Source: Thermopolyspora sp040678635
GTDB lineage: Bacteria > Actinomycetota > Actinomycetes > Streptosporangiales > Streptosporangiaceae
Reading direction: 5' to 3'
Length of the DNA: 64,000 bases
NCBI RefSeq assembly: GCF_040678635.1
Contig: NZ_JBFATZ010000004.1
Coordinates: forward strand, 372,001-436,000
The notes under the pieces were generated by a model. That model was not told where the DNA came from. It made no database searches and saw only the letters and a list, made by a program, of their open reading frames with translations. This document shows positions 1 to 7,587 of this stretch, piece by piece. The translations under genes and the position numbers were made by a program. Each line of letters starts with the position of its first letter. The stretch's first letter is position 1.

Positions 1-549
1 CGGCGGCGCGAGGGACATCGGCAGCAGCGCCCCGGACAGCAGCATCAGCGGTACGACGACCGTCGTGGCGACCGGAGGGAAGAGATCGTTGGGCATGGCC
101 AGGGCGGCGGCGTAGGACAGCGACGCCAGCCCGACGGCGAGCACGAGGAGCAGGGCGAGACCGAGCAGCACCCCGGCGAGCGGGGCGCGCAGGCCGAAGG
201 CCCAGCCGATGGCGATCAGCAGCGCCGACTGCACGGACAGCACCGCGACGTCCCTGATCACCCGGCCGAGCAGCAGCGAGACCCGGCTCGCGGGCGTGAC
301 GCGCAGCCGTTCGAGCACGCCGAAGCGCTGGTCGAGGAAGATGTCGAAGCCGGCCAGACCGGTGCTCATCAGGCTGAGCTGCACCAGCAGGCCGGGGACC
401 AGGACCTCCCAGGAGCCGACGCCGCTGCGGGCGAACAGGGGGCCGAACAGCACCAGGAACAGGATCGGCTGGACGGCGTTGAACAACACGGCGAACTTGC
501 TGCCGAAGGTGGCGCGCATATAGTGGCGCGCCAGGATCAGCGTGGTCAC
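1..549 (-). CDS. ABC-2 type transporter permease (DrrB-like), 3' part beyond the window
   Basis: Membrane subunit of an ABC exporter of the DrrAB (daunorubicin/multidrug resistance) type. 183 residues are visible and the C-terminus lies outside the window. The N-terminus reads MTTLILARHYMRATFGSK, followed by hydrophobic segments (FAVLFNAVQPILFLVLF, LLVQLSLMSTGLAG, LSVQSALLIAIGWAFGL, LLLVLAVGLASLSYAAALAM) typical of ABC2_membrane proteins. The GTG start at 549 is chosen because AAGGAG lies nine bases upstream; an in-frame ATG at 570 has its Shine-Dalgarno abutting the codon. It follows the ATPase gene by 37 bases and forms its operon partner. The substrate cannot be read from sequence; DrrB relatives export lipophilic drugs or lipids. 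Confidence 0.85.
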   Translation of the reverse strand, partial: MTTLILARHYMRATFGSKFAVLFNAVQPILFLVLFGPLFARSGVGSWEVLVPGLLVQLSLMSTGLAGFDIFLDQRFGVLERLRVTPASRVSLLLGRVIRDVAVLSVQSALLIAIGWAFGLRAPLAGVLLGLALLLVLAVGLASLSYAAALAMPNDLFPPVATTVVVPLMLLSGALLPMSLAPP

Positions 550-556
550 AGGCGTT

Positions 557-580
557 ATCTCCTTGTACATCTCCTTGTAC
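557..580 (-). repeat. 12-bp perfect tandem repeat duplicating the Shine-Dalgarno of the permease gene
   Basis: Two identical 12-bp units (557-568 and 569-580) each carry AAGGAGAT on the minus strand just ahead of the permease. The second gives ideal spacing to GTG 549. The first would sit directly against ATG 570. This looks like a slippage duplication of the ribosome binding site. Confidence 0.7.
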
Positions 581-586
581 GGCCGG

Positions 587-1357
587 TCAGGCGGCGGTGT
601 CCTCGCGCAGTTCGCGCCCGGTCACCTTGAGGAAGACGTCGTCGAGGGTGGCGTCCGGGCCGAGCTCGGCCTTGAGCGCGGCCGGGGTGCCCTCGGTGAC
701 GATGCGGCCGTGATCGATGATCAGGACGCGGTCGCACAGGGCGTCGGCCTCGTCGAGGTAGTGCGTCGTGAGAAAGACGGTCATGCCGTCCCGCTCGCGC
801 AGCCGCCGCACGTGGTCCCACAGGTTCGCGCGGCTCTGCGGATCCAGGCCCGTGGTGGGCTCGTCGAGGAACAGCAGCCGGGGCCGGTGCAGCAGGCTCA
901 TCGCGAGGTCCACGCGCCGTTTCTGACCGCCGGACAGCGCGGCGGCCGGGCGCTCCTCGACGCCTTCGAGGTTCATCAACTCCAGGCTCTCGGCCACGCG
1001 GGCGCGGGCCTCGGCGCGGCTCATGCCGTACAGACGGGCCTGGGTCTCCAACTCCCGTCCCACGTACGCCATGGGCCCGACCATGTTCCCCTGGGCGACG
1101 TAGCCGATGCGGCGCCGTACCTCGGCAGGCTGAGCGGCCAGGTCGTACCCGGCGATGGTGGCGGTGCCGGAGGTGGGCGGCAGAAGCGTGGTGAGCATGC
1201 GCAGGGTCGTGGTCTTCCCTGCGCCGTTGGGACCCAGGAAGCCGACGATCTCCCCCGCCCCCACGTGCAGATCGACGCCACGCACGGCCTCCACCGCCGC
1301 CTTCCTCCCGCCCCTACCGGTGATGAACGTCTTCGTCAACGCACTGGTGCGAATCAT
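587..1357 (-). CDS. ABC transporter ATP-binding protein (DrrA family)
   Basis: Cytoplasmic ATPase of the DrrAB-type exporter, 256 residues. Walker A GPNGAGKTT lies at about 42-50, the signature LSGGQKRR at 141-148, and Walker B LLFLDEPTTGLDP at 161-173, followed by the H-loop region (TTHYLDEAD). The C-terminal tail ATLDDVFLKVTGRELRED is characteristic of drug-resistance ATPases of the DrrA/CcmA family. The ATG at 1357 lies next to the divergent promoter region containing a TetR-type operator. It is first in the operon, followed by the permease. Expression is probably repressed by the divergent TetR protein. Function as an exporter is well supported; the substrate is unknown. Confidence 0.93.
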   Translation of the reverse strand: MIRTSALTKTFITGRGGRKAAVEAVRGVDLHVGAGEIVGFLGPNGAGKTTTLRMLTTLLPPTSGTATIAGYDLAAQPAEVRRRIGYVAQGNMVGPMAYVGRELETQARLYGMSRAEARARVAESLELMNLEGVEERPAAALSGGQKRRVDLAMSLLHRPRLLFLDEPTTGLDPQSRANLWDHVRRLRERDGMTVFLTTHYLDEADALCDRVLIIDHGRIVTEGTPAALKAELGPDATLDDVFLKVTGRELREDTAA

Positions 1358-1367
1358 GCCAAGTAGG

Positions 1368-1389
1368 GTAACACCAATTTTGGTGTCAC
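1368..1389. promoter_or_regulatory. TetR-type operator between exporter and regulator
   Basis: The sequence holds the perfect core ACACCAATTTTGGTGT, extended by GTA on the left and CAC on the right to a 22-bp near-perfect dyad. It lies 11 bases upstream of the ATPase start codon and 33 upstream of the TetR gene, so a bound dimer could block both promoters. Assignment to the adjacent TetR protein is inference from position and symmetry. Confidence 0.75.
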
Positions 1390-1421
1390 TTAAATTTTGT
1401 GACCACTGCTAGAATCTCCCC

Positions 1422-2069
1422 ATGTCCGAGGAGTTGAGCCTGCGCGAGCGCAAGAAGCGGGAGACCCGGCAGCGCATCTCCGACACGGCCATGGGCCTGT
1501 TCATGCAGCACGGCTTCGACAAGGTGACGGTCGCCGACGTGGCACGCGCCGCCGACGTCTCGGTCAACACGGTCTTCAACTACTTCAAGACCAAGGAGGA
1601 CCTGTTCCTCGACCGCCGCGACGCCGCAGAGGACTACCTCGCCCGAGTGGTCCGCGAGCGTCCCCCCGGCGTATCGGCGCTACACGCCATCCGCGACGAC
1701 TTCCTCGACGCGGCCCGAACCCAGCACTGGCGCTACGGCTTCAACGCGGGCGCCGACTGGTTCGCCCGCCTGATCGCGGAAAGCCCGACCCTCACCGCCC
1801 GCATCACCCAACTCCACGAAACCCGCGAGGAACTCCTCGCGACGGCCCTGGCCGACGCCGCCGACGCCGAACCGGACGACCTCACCCCCAGAGTCATCGC
1901 CGCCCAGATCAATGCGGTGCTACGCGTGCTCACCCAGCAGGCCCACGACCGCAGGCGAGCCGGCGAGCCCTGGGAGGACATCCTCCCCGACACCCAAAAG
2001 GCCGCCGAACGCGCCTTCGCACTACTCGAAGACGGCGTCGCCGACTACCCCGGGCGTTCCAGCCGGTGA
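1422..2069 (+). CDS. TetR/AcrR family transcriptional regulator
   Basis: DNA-binding repressor of 215 residues. The N-terminal TetR helix-turn-helix is clear (residues about 14-60, with DKVTVADVARAADVSVNTVFNYFKTK), preceded by a basic arm (LRERKKRETRQR). The C-terminal ligand-binding part is helical with no recognisable ligand motif. It is divergent from the DrrAB-type exporter and separated from it by a 22-bp palindrome, so it most likely represses both itself and the exporter and is released by an exported compound (inference). Confidence 0.9.
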   Translation: MSEELSLRERKKRETRQRISDTAMGLFMQHGFDKVTVADVARAADVSVNTVFNYFKTKEDLFLDRRDAAEDYLARVVRERPPGVSALHAIRDDFLDAARTQHWRYGFNAGADWFARLIAESPTLTARITQLHETREELLATALADAADAEPDDLTPRVIAAQINAVLRVLTQQAHDRRRAGEPWEDILPDTQKAAERAFALLEDGVADYPGRSSR

Positions 2070-2118
2070 GGCAGGAAACGACCCACAGCCGCACCCCTGC
2101 CTATGTCACCCTCGCGGC

Positions 2119-2550
2119 TTAGAGCAGAAATCCATCGATGGGATCGCCCCGCAACTCTTCGATGCTACGGATCGGGCCCACTCCCTGCTCATGCGCCAGC
2201 TCCGACAGCGGAGACGTCGACGCGCCGGTCAAACGCTGCACCGCCTCCAGATGCATGATCCTCACGGTCGAGCCGTCTGGTTGCACCTCGGCTCTGCCGC
2301 TCGCCATGACAAGCTGATCCATCGCCTCCAGCACCGCATCGCGCAGCTCACTGTCAAAGTCGGCGAGAACGCTGCCCGCATAGGTGTCTATCCGGCAGCG
2401 AAGAGTGGCAGGAGAGAAGTCTCCCATGTGGAGACGGCCCACTATCGTGACGTCATCCTCAGACGTCTGCCGCGCGCCGTTCCCGAGAGGACCGCTCACC
2501 CGGACGCTCATAGAGAACCCCGGCGAGGTTGCGCCATCGTCCATGGGCAT
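2119..2550 (-). CDS. Hypothetical protein
   Basis: 143-residue soluble protein with no motif I recognise. It has beta-rich text in the first half (VTIVGRLHMGDFSPATLRCRIDTYAG) and helical text later (SELRDAVLEAMDQLVMAS). Codon use in this frame is normal for the region, and an AGGT-type ribosome site lies about seven bases before ATG 2550; the second ATG at 2544 is an alternative. It is isolated between two TetR genes. The overlapping plus-strand frame is Arg/His/Pro-rich and looks like a shadow. Confidence 0.5.
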   Translation of the reverse strand: MPMDDGATSPGFSMSVRVSGPLGNGARQTSEDDVTIVGRLHMGDFSPATLRCRIDTYAGSVLADFDSELRDAVLEAMDQLVMASGRAEVQPDGSTVRIMHLEAVQRLTGASTSPLSELAHEQGVGPIRSIEELRGDPIDGFLL

Positions 2551-2797
2551 GACACCTACCTCTTCGCGACCACATGTAACCCCAGAGTCTCCACCACCCC
2601 ATCGATCATACGGCGTTCCTGCTACCTAAAGTCATCAAATGGATACCAGTGGCTATCTAGGCGGTTCGTACCCGCAAACACCTGCGTGCCATCGCGGTCC
2701 GGCACCCCTGCCTTCGATTGCCACCCTTGGGATAAAAGGCATAACCTAATGTTCTTTGGTTGCCCTATGTATCTCTAGGATGAGAGGCGGAGCGCGC

Positions 2798-3391
2798 ATG
2801 GCGCGGGCCGGGCTGACGGCGGAGCGGGTGACGCTCGCGGGCGCTGAGCTGGCGGACGAGGTCGGGCTCGACCATGTGACGATGTCGGCGGTGGCGCGGC
2901 GGCTCGGCGTGAAGGACGCGAGCCTGTACGTGCACGTGCGCGGCCTTGAGGACCTGCGTGGGCGGATCGCGCTGCTGGCGGCGGACGAGAAGACCATTCG
3001 CATCGCCGAGGCCACCGCCGGGCGGGCCGGTAAGGACGCGCTGGTGGCGTTCGCGAACGCCTGGCGGGAGTACGCCCACGCCCACCCCGGCCGCTACACG
3101 GCCACGCAGGTCCCCATGCGGATCGATCCCGAGCTCGCGGCGCGGGCACACGGACCGCGACGCGCGGTCGAGCTGACCTACAGCGTGCTGCGCGCCTACG
3201 CGCTGGCCGAGCCCGACCTGACCGACGCGGTCCGCCTGGTGCGCAGCACGCTCCACGGCTTCGTCAGCCTCGAAGCCGCAGGCGGGTTCGCCCACGCCCG
3301 CCCCACCGAGGCCACCTGGACCCGCTGCCTCGACGCCCTCCACACCCTCCTGACGCGCTGGCCCGACGCCGCCGAAGGGGATCCCTCATGA
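2798..3391 (+). CDS. TetR/AcrR family regulator with WHG-type C-terminal domain
   Basis: About 197 residues. The HTH spans roughly 10-50 (LADEVGLDHVTMSAVARRLGVKDASLYVHV). The C-terminal part holds LVRSTLHGFVSLEAAGGF, the typical HGFVSLE signature of TetR proteins with a WHG domain. The start at ATG 2798 is preferred, with GGCGGAG upstream; an in-frame ATG at 2780 would add six residues. No clear operon partner follows, so its target is unknown. Confidence 0.85.
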   Translation: MARAGLTAERVTLAGAELADEVGLDHVTMSAVARRLGVKDASLYVHVRGLEDLRGRIALLAADEKTIRIAEATAGRAGKDALVAFANAWREYAHAHPGRYTATQVPMRIDPELAARAHGPRRAVELTYSVLRAYALAEPDLTDAVRLVRSTLHGFVSLEAAGGFAHARPTEATWTRCLDALHTLLTRWPDAAEGDPS

Positions 3392-3571
3392 CCCCCTCCG
3401 CACCCGCCCGGAGGCGAGCGATACTGGCCGTATGACCGGTGAGCCGTCCATACCTCGACTCGACCGAGCGCGGCGGCGTCAGTTTCGGCAACGCTCCTTC
3501 GCGTAGCGGGGCTTACGTCGATTTCAGCCCCAAACACTGTCCGCAAAGACGATCAAGGAGGTGTTGGAGAG

Positions 3572-3769
3572 GTGAATCTGAGCAAGGCGGAATGGCGCAA
3601 GTCTCGGCGGTCCAACGACACCGGAGCCTGCGTCGAGGTGGCGACGAACCTTCCGGGCATCGTCGCCATGCGCGACTCCAAGAACCCTGACGGCCCCGCT
3701 CTCGCCTTCACCCCCGCCGAATGGTCGGCATTCGTCGCAGATCTGCGCGACGGTCTACCTAACGACTGA
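3572..3769 (+). CDS. DUF397 domain-containing protein (solo)
   Basis: 65-residue DUF397 protein with the conserved pattern WRKSRRSNDTGACVEVA, RDSKNPDGPAL and a final W-x-x-F segment. It uses GTG 3572 with AAGGAGG about ten bases upstream. DUF397 proteins are usually the small partner of an XRE/DUF5753 regulator and are used in actinomycete developmental and stress control. Here no such regulator lies next to it, in contrast to the two XRE-DUF397 loci further right. Function otherwise unknown. Confidence 0.85.
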   Translation: MNLSKAEWRKSRRSNDTGACVEVATNLPGIVAMRDSKNPDGPALAFTPAEWSAFVADLRDGLPND

Positions 3770-3855
3770 TCAGGCTCCGTACAGGTGACCGCCGTCCGTT
3801 CACCCTGTCAGGGCCTTATAACGGGGATGATCTTCTCTTCACGTCCATCAAACGA

Positions 3856-4104
3856 TCAGGGATACTCCCGTACGACACCGCCGCTGTTCTCCAGTCGATC
3901 GATGGACGCCAGCAGGCGACGCGCGTTCTCCGGGCTGCGCAACAGGTACGCCGTCTCCTTGAGCGACTGATAGTCGTCAAGCGACACGATCACCACCGGC
4001 TCGTGTCCGGCACAGGTGATGATGACCTCCTCGTGATCGTTCACCACAGAGTCGAGCACCTCGGCATAGCGTGCTCGTGATTCCGAGTACGTCATCGTCT
4101 TCAT
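3856..4104 (-). CDS. yefM: YefM/Phd-family antitoxin (orphan)
   Basis: 82-residue antitoxin closely resembling YefM: MKTMTYSESRARYAEVL at the N-terminus (DNA binding and dimerisation), VVIVSLDDYQSLKETAYLLRSPENARRLLASI in the middle, and a short disordered C-terminus. ATG 4104 is chosen because the family begins here; the longer frame upstream is not YefM-like. YefM neutralises the RelE-fold RNase YoeB and represses its own operon. No YoeB follows: only about 85 bases separate its stop from the convergent DUF397 gene. It is therefore an orphan antitoxin, or it acts with a toxin encoded elsewhere. Confidence 0.88.
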   Translation of the reverse strand: MKTMTYSESRARYAEVLDSVVNDHEEVIITCAGHEPVVIVSLDDYQSLKETAYLLRSPENARRLLASIDRLENSGGVVREYP

Positions 4105-4122
4105 GCACCTCTCCCATCGCCC

Positions 4123-4138
4123 GTACAGAACCCTGTAC
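4123..4138. promoter_or_regulatory. Palindrome upstream of yefM, probable autoregulatory operator
   Basis: GTACAGAACCCTGTAC is an exact inverted repeat lying 18 bases upstream of the yefM start codon. YefM proteins are known to bind palindromes built on TGTACA cores, so this is the expected operator type. It lies in the space shared with the divergent HicA-like gene and could control both directions. Confidence 0.6.
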
Positions 4139-4199
4139 GTACAACGCTCTATCGGCAACAACCCACCGCGGCTACTATCGGTTACCTTATTATTACCTT

Positions 4200-4433
4200 G
4201 TGCTGTGCACATACCCCGATATCCGCGACCGGATCTACAAGCTCGCTCGTGAGCACCAACTTCGGGTCGACTGGGTCGAGTCGACGCGATCCTCTCGCGT
4301 ACTCTTGCTTCACAACCGAGAGCAGATCGTGGTGGCCCGCGCGATGGTCCGAGTCAAGAACATCACACGGTGGGATCTTGACGAGCTCCAGGCCGACCTA
4401 GCGCATGTGTTCGGGAAGGATTGGCTCGCATGA
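4200..4433 (+). CDS. Small HicA-like protein, candidate toxin of a HicAB-type pair
   Basis: 77-residue basic protein (about 77 codons from GTG 4200). It has the size and layout of a HicA double-stranded RNA-binding-fold toxin: an N-terminal helix (IRDRIYKLAREHQLRVDW), a beta strand with SSRVLLLHNREQIVVA, and a helical end. Similarity is distant and I assign it mainly from its partner. A TATTAT -10-like hexamer ends seven bases before the GTG, fitting a leaderless transcript. Its stop overlaps the next start as ATGA, so the two are translationally coupled. It could instead be an unrelated small protein. Confidence 0.5.
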   Translation: MLCTYPDIRDRIYKLAREHQLRVDWVESTRSSRVLLLHNREQIVVARAMVRVKNITRWDLDELQADLAHVFGKDWLA

Positions 4434-4816
4434 CCTCGACCTCTCACCGACTGGTATTTCGCGTCAGCCGTGCGCGCACTCTCGACACCGACATCGACGT
4501 CTGGCACGCGAGCCCCGTCGATGCCCCGATCCGCTCTGGCGTGAACGGCGAGACCTTGAGCGAGCTCTTCGAAGAGGTCGAGGCGGTGAAGCACTTCATC
4601 CTCGGCTTGCCCAAGGAGACTCCGGTCAGCGTCGAGTACGTCTACGAGTTGCCCGGTGTCCCCTGCGAGGTGCTCGCGTCCTACCATCAGCAGCGCCTCG
4701 TGCTGGCAAGGGCCACGGCGGCCAGGTTGCGGGATGCCGGGTTTTCGGCGGAGGACAGCACGACGCTGCTGGATCTGCCGGAGTCGCAGATGCGCCGTTT
4801 GCAGCAATCCGCATAA
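4430..4816 (+). CDS. HicB-like antitoxin with C-terminal helix-turn-helix
   Basis: 128 residues. The N-terminal half resembles the HicB/DUF1902 fold (FRVSRARTLDTDIDVWHASPVDAP, then ETLSELFEEVEAVKHFILGLP). The C-terminal half ends in a compact helix-turn-helix (ARLRDAGFSAEDSTTLLDLPESQMRRL) like actinobacterial HicB proteins that autoregulate. It overlaps the upstream small gene by four bases. Known HicB proteins bind and neutralise HicA RNases; that role here is inference. Confidence 0.6.
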   Translation: MTSTSHRLVFRVSRARTLDTDIDVWHASPVDAPIRSGVNGETLSELFEEVEAVKHFILGLPKETPVSVEYVYELPGVPCEVLASYHQQRLVLARATAARLRDAGFSAEDSTTLLDLPESQMRRLQQSA

Positions 4817-4942
4817 ACCCGCTCATCGAGGCGTCGTGCACACGAGCGCGGCTGACACCGACCAGGCGATGACGTGGGCGGAGGACGGCCTGTCCGCCCG
4901 GTGACGGGCGGCTTCGGACGGCGGCGCGGTATACAGGTCTGC

Positions 4943-5392
4943 GTGGAGCTTGACCAGCTTGATCGTGCCATCATCCGGGAGCTCGTCGAGGACGCGCGGG
5001 CCACGTACGCCGAGATCGGGCAGCGGGTGGGGTTGTCGGCGCCCGCGGTGAAGCGGCGGGTGGATCGGCTGCTGGAGAAGGGGGCGATCCGGGGGTTCAC
5101 GGCGCGGGTGGATCCGGCGGCGCTGGGGTGGACGACCGAGGCGTATGTGGAGTTGTTCTGCCGGGGGAAGACGTCGCCGGCGGATATCGCGATGGCGGTG
5201 GCGCACAGTCCGGAGATCGTGTCGGCGTGCACGATCACCGGGGAGGCGGACGCGTTGCTGCACATCCGGGCGACGGACATGCGGCATGTGGAGCGGGTGA
5301 TCGAGCGGATCGCGAGCGAGGAGTTCGTGGTGCGGACCAAGAGCGCGATCGTGTTGTCGCGGCTGGTGGAGACGCCCGTGCCGACGGAGTGA
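4943..5392 (+). CDS. Lrp/AsnC family transcriptional regulator
   Basis: 149 residues from GTG 4943, where the family normally starts (VELDQLDRAIIRELVEDARATYAEIGQRVGLSAPAVKRRVDRL, an AsnC winged HTH). The C-terminal part is the RAM/ACT-like effector domain (SACTITGEADALLHIRATDMRHVERVIERI). It precedes dimethylargininase and ornithine aminotransferase on the same strand. Lrp-type control of arginine/ornithine catabolism is common, so an amino acid such as arginine or ornithine is a plausible effector (inference). Confidence 0.9.
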   Translation: MELDQLDRAIIRELVEDARATYAEIGQRVGLSAPAVKRRVDRLLEKGAIRGFTARVDPAALGWTTEAYVELFCRGKTSPADIAMAVAHSPEIVSACTITGEADALLHIRATDMRHVERVIERIASEEFVVRTKSAIVLSRLVETPVPTE

Positions 5393-5587
5393 GGAAGGTT
5401 CCGGCGCGTCCGGGTGGGTTTCGGCGGGCTTTCGCGCGGGTTTCGGCGCAACGAATCGTCGTGGCGGGGCTCTGGGACGCAATGGAATGCCGGATACGCG
5501 CAACGTCGTCCGCTTGGTCCGCGCCAAATGCCGTTTCTATCCTGGTCGTATCTCGCTGACCAGCCCTTTTCCTCTGTGGAGCGTTGC

Positions 5588-6388
5588 ATGACGCGTGTTC
5601 GGCATTACCTGATGTGTCGACCCGACTACTTCGCGGTGGAGTACGCGATCAATCCCTGGATGGACCCGGAGGCCGGGGCGGACCGGTCTCGCGCGATCCG
5701 GCAGTGGGAGGGGCTCAAGGCCGTCTACGAGGAGCTCGGGCACCGCGTCGATCTCATCGAGCCGATCGACGGGCTGCCCGACATGGTGTTCGCCGCCAAC
5801 GGGGCGCTGGTGGTGGACGGGAAGGTGTACGGCGCCCGGTTCGCCAACGCCGAGCGTGGGCCGGAGGGGCCGGCGTACCTGACGTGGTTCCTCGGTCGGG
5901 GGTTCTCGGAGGTGAAGGAGCCCGAGCACGTCAACGAGGGTGAGGGGGACTTCCTCTCGCTCGATCACGTGATTCTCGCCGGGACGGGGTTCCGCACCCG
6001 GCCGCCGGCGCACCACGAGGCGCAGGAGTTCTTCGGGCGGCCGGTCGTGACGTTGCGACTGGTGGACCCGCGCTACTACCACCTCGACACCGCGCTGTTC
6101 CCGCTCGACGGAGGGAACGTCGCCTACTATCCGGGCGCGTTCTCCCCCGGCAGCCGCGCGGTGCTTGAGCGCATGTTCCCGGACGCGGTGATCGCCTCGG
6201 CCGAGGACGCGGCGGTGCTCGGGCTCAACGCGGTCTCCGACGGCCGCCACATCGTGATCAACGCCGAGGCGGGCGGGCTCGAACTGGAGCTCAAGCGCCG
6301 CGGTTACGACGTCATCCCGGTGGACCTCAGCGAGCTGCGCAAGGCCGGCGGGGGTCCCAAGTGCTGCACCCTGGAGATCCGATCATGA
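5588..6388 (+). CDS. ddaH: Dimethylargininase / amidinohydrolase (DDAH family)
   Basis: 266 residues, pentein fold. It hydrolyses N-omega-methylated arginine (or arginine) to citrulline plus an amine. Visible family features are MCRPDYFAV at the N-terminus, PDMVFAANGALV, the EGEGDF acidic motif, the catalytic-histidine region YYHLDTALFPLDGGN, and the C-terminal nucleophile region GGPKCCTLEIRS with its cysteine. ATG 5588 fits the family length. It is coupled by ATGA to the ornithine aminotransferase gene, so the pair likely channels arginine-derived carbon and nitrogen. The regulator upstream is Lrp-type. True substrate preference (methylarginine or arginine) cannot be told from sequence. Confidence 0.87.
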   Translation: MTRVRHYLMCRPDYFAVEYAINPWMDPEAGADRSRAIRQWEGLKAVYEELGHRVDLIEPIDGLPDMVFAANGALVVDGKVYGARFANAERGPEGPAYLTWFLGRGFSEVKEPEHVNEGEGDFLSLDHVILAGTGFRTRPPAHHEAQEFFGRPVVTLRLVDPRYYHLDTALFPLDGGNVAYYPGAFSPGSRAVLERMFPDAVIASAEDAAVLGLNAVSDGRHIVINAEAGGLELELKRRGYDVIPVDLSELRKAGGGPKCCTLEIRS

Positions 6389-7587
6389 GCATGACGGCCG
6401 AGCACATCGAGCGCGGCGAGCGCCACAGCGCGCACAACTACCATCCGCTGCCGGTGGTGATCCGCGAGGCTCGGGGCGCGTGGGTGACCGACGTGGAGGG
6501 GCGCCGGTATCTCGACTGCCTGGCGGGGTACTCGTCGCTGAACTTCGGGCACGGCAACGAGACGATCCTCGCGGCGGCGCGGGAGCAGCTCGATCGGCTG
6601 ACGCTGACCAGCCGGGCGTTCTTCCACGACCGGTTCGCCGAGTTCTGCGCGGCGCTGGCGGGGCTCACCGGCAAGGACATGGTGCTGCCGATGAACACCG
6701 GGGCCGAGGCCGTCGAGACGGCGATCAAGGTGGCGCGCAAGTGGGGGTACGAGGTCAAGGGCGTGCCCGAGGGCAAGGCGAACATCATCGTCGCGGAAGG
6801 GAACTTCCACGGGCGGACCACCACGATCGTGGGGTTCTCCACGGATCCGGACGCGCGGGGCGGGTTCGGGCCGTTCGCGCCGGGGTTCACGGTCGTCAAG
6901 TACGGCCTGGTCGACGCCGTCCGCGACGCGATCGACGAGAACACGGTGGCCGTGCTGATCGAGCCGATCCAGGGCGAGGCGGGCGTCGTCGTGCCGCCGG
7001 ACGGCTACCTGCGGCAGATCCGGCAGATCTGCTTGGAACGGAACGTGCTGTTCGTGGCGGACGAGATCCAGTCGGGGCTGGGCCGTACCGGGGAGACGTT
7101 CGCCTGCGACCACGAGGGCGTGGTGCCGGACATGTACGTGCTCGGCAAGGCGCTCGGCGGCGGCGTGGTGCCGGTGTCGGCGGTCGCGGCGAACGCGGAC
7201 GTGCTCGGCGTGATCCGGCCGGGACAGCACGGGTCCACGTTCGGCGGCAATCCGCTGGCGTGCGCCGTCGGCATCGCGGTGATCGGGCTGCTGCGGACCG
7301 GCGAGTTCCAGGCGCGGGCCCGGGAGCTCGGCGCGGTGCTGCACCGGCGGCTCGGCGAGCTGGTCGGGCGCGGCGTGGTGGCGGTGCGCGGACGCGGGCT
7401 GTGGGCCGGGATCGACTTCGACCCGTCGGTGGCGACCGGGCGGCAGGTGTGCGAGGCGCTGCTGGAGCGCGGCGTGCTCGCCAAGGACACCCACGGCTCG
7501 ACGATCCGGCTCGCGCCGCCGCTGGTGGTGACGGAGGACGAGGTCAATTGGGCCGTCGACCGGCTCGCCGAGGTACTGCCGGGCTGA
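6385..7587 (+). CDS. rocD: Ornithine--oxo-acid transaminase
   Basis: 400-residue class III PLP aminotransferase converting ornithine and 2-oxoglutarate to glutamate semialdehyde and glutamate. Diagnostic text: RGAWVTDVEGRRYLDCLAGY, NTGAEAVETAIKVARKWGY, NFHGRTT, VLIEPIQGEAGV, FVADEIQSGLGRTG, and the PLP lysine in VLGKALGGG. The start ATG 6385 overlaps the ddaH stop by four bases; a longer frame from 6361 lies inside ddaH. The stop codon falls within the first unit of a 95-bp tandem repeat that runs on into the convergent phosphatase gene. Confidence 0.95.
   Translation: MSMTAEHIERGERHSAHNYHPLPVVIREARGAWVTDVEGRRYLDCLAGYSSLNFGHGNETILAAAREQLDRLTLTSRAFFHDRFAEFCAALAGLTGKDMVLPMNTGAEAVETAIKVARKWGYEVKGVPEGKANIIVAEGNFHGRTTTIVGFSTDPDARGGFGPFAPGFTVVKYGLVDAVRDAIDENTVAVLIEPIQGEAGVVVPPDGYLRQIRQICLERNVLFVADEIQSGLGRTGETFACDHEGVVPDMYVLGKALGGGVVPVSAVAANADVLGVIRPGQHGSTFGGNPLACAVGIAVIGLLRTGEFQARARELGAVLHRRLGELVGRGVVAVRGRGLWAGIDFDPSVATGRQVCEALLERGVLAKDTHGSTIRLAPPLVVTEDEVNWAVDRLAEVLPG

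Noticed and set aside
542..1366. Long plus-strand frame opposite the DrrA-type ATPase
   Set aside because: It is the complementary frame of a clear ABC ATPase and reads as Gly/Val/Arg-rich text with no motif.
3392..3571. 24-codon frame from ATG 3432 before the lone DUF397 gene as a lost XRE partner
   Set aside because: The peptide has no HTH or DUF5753 similarity; there is no trace of an XRE gene here.
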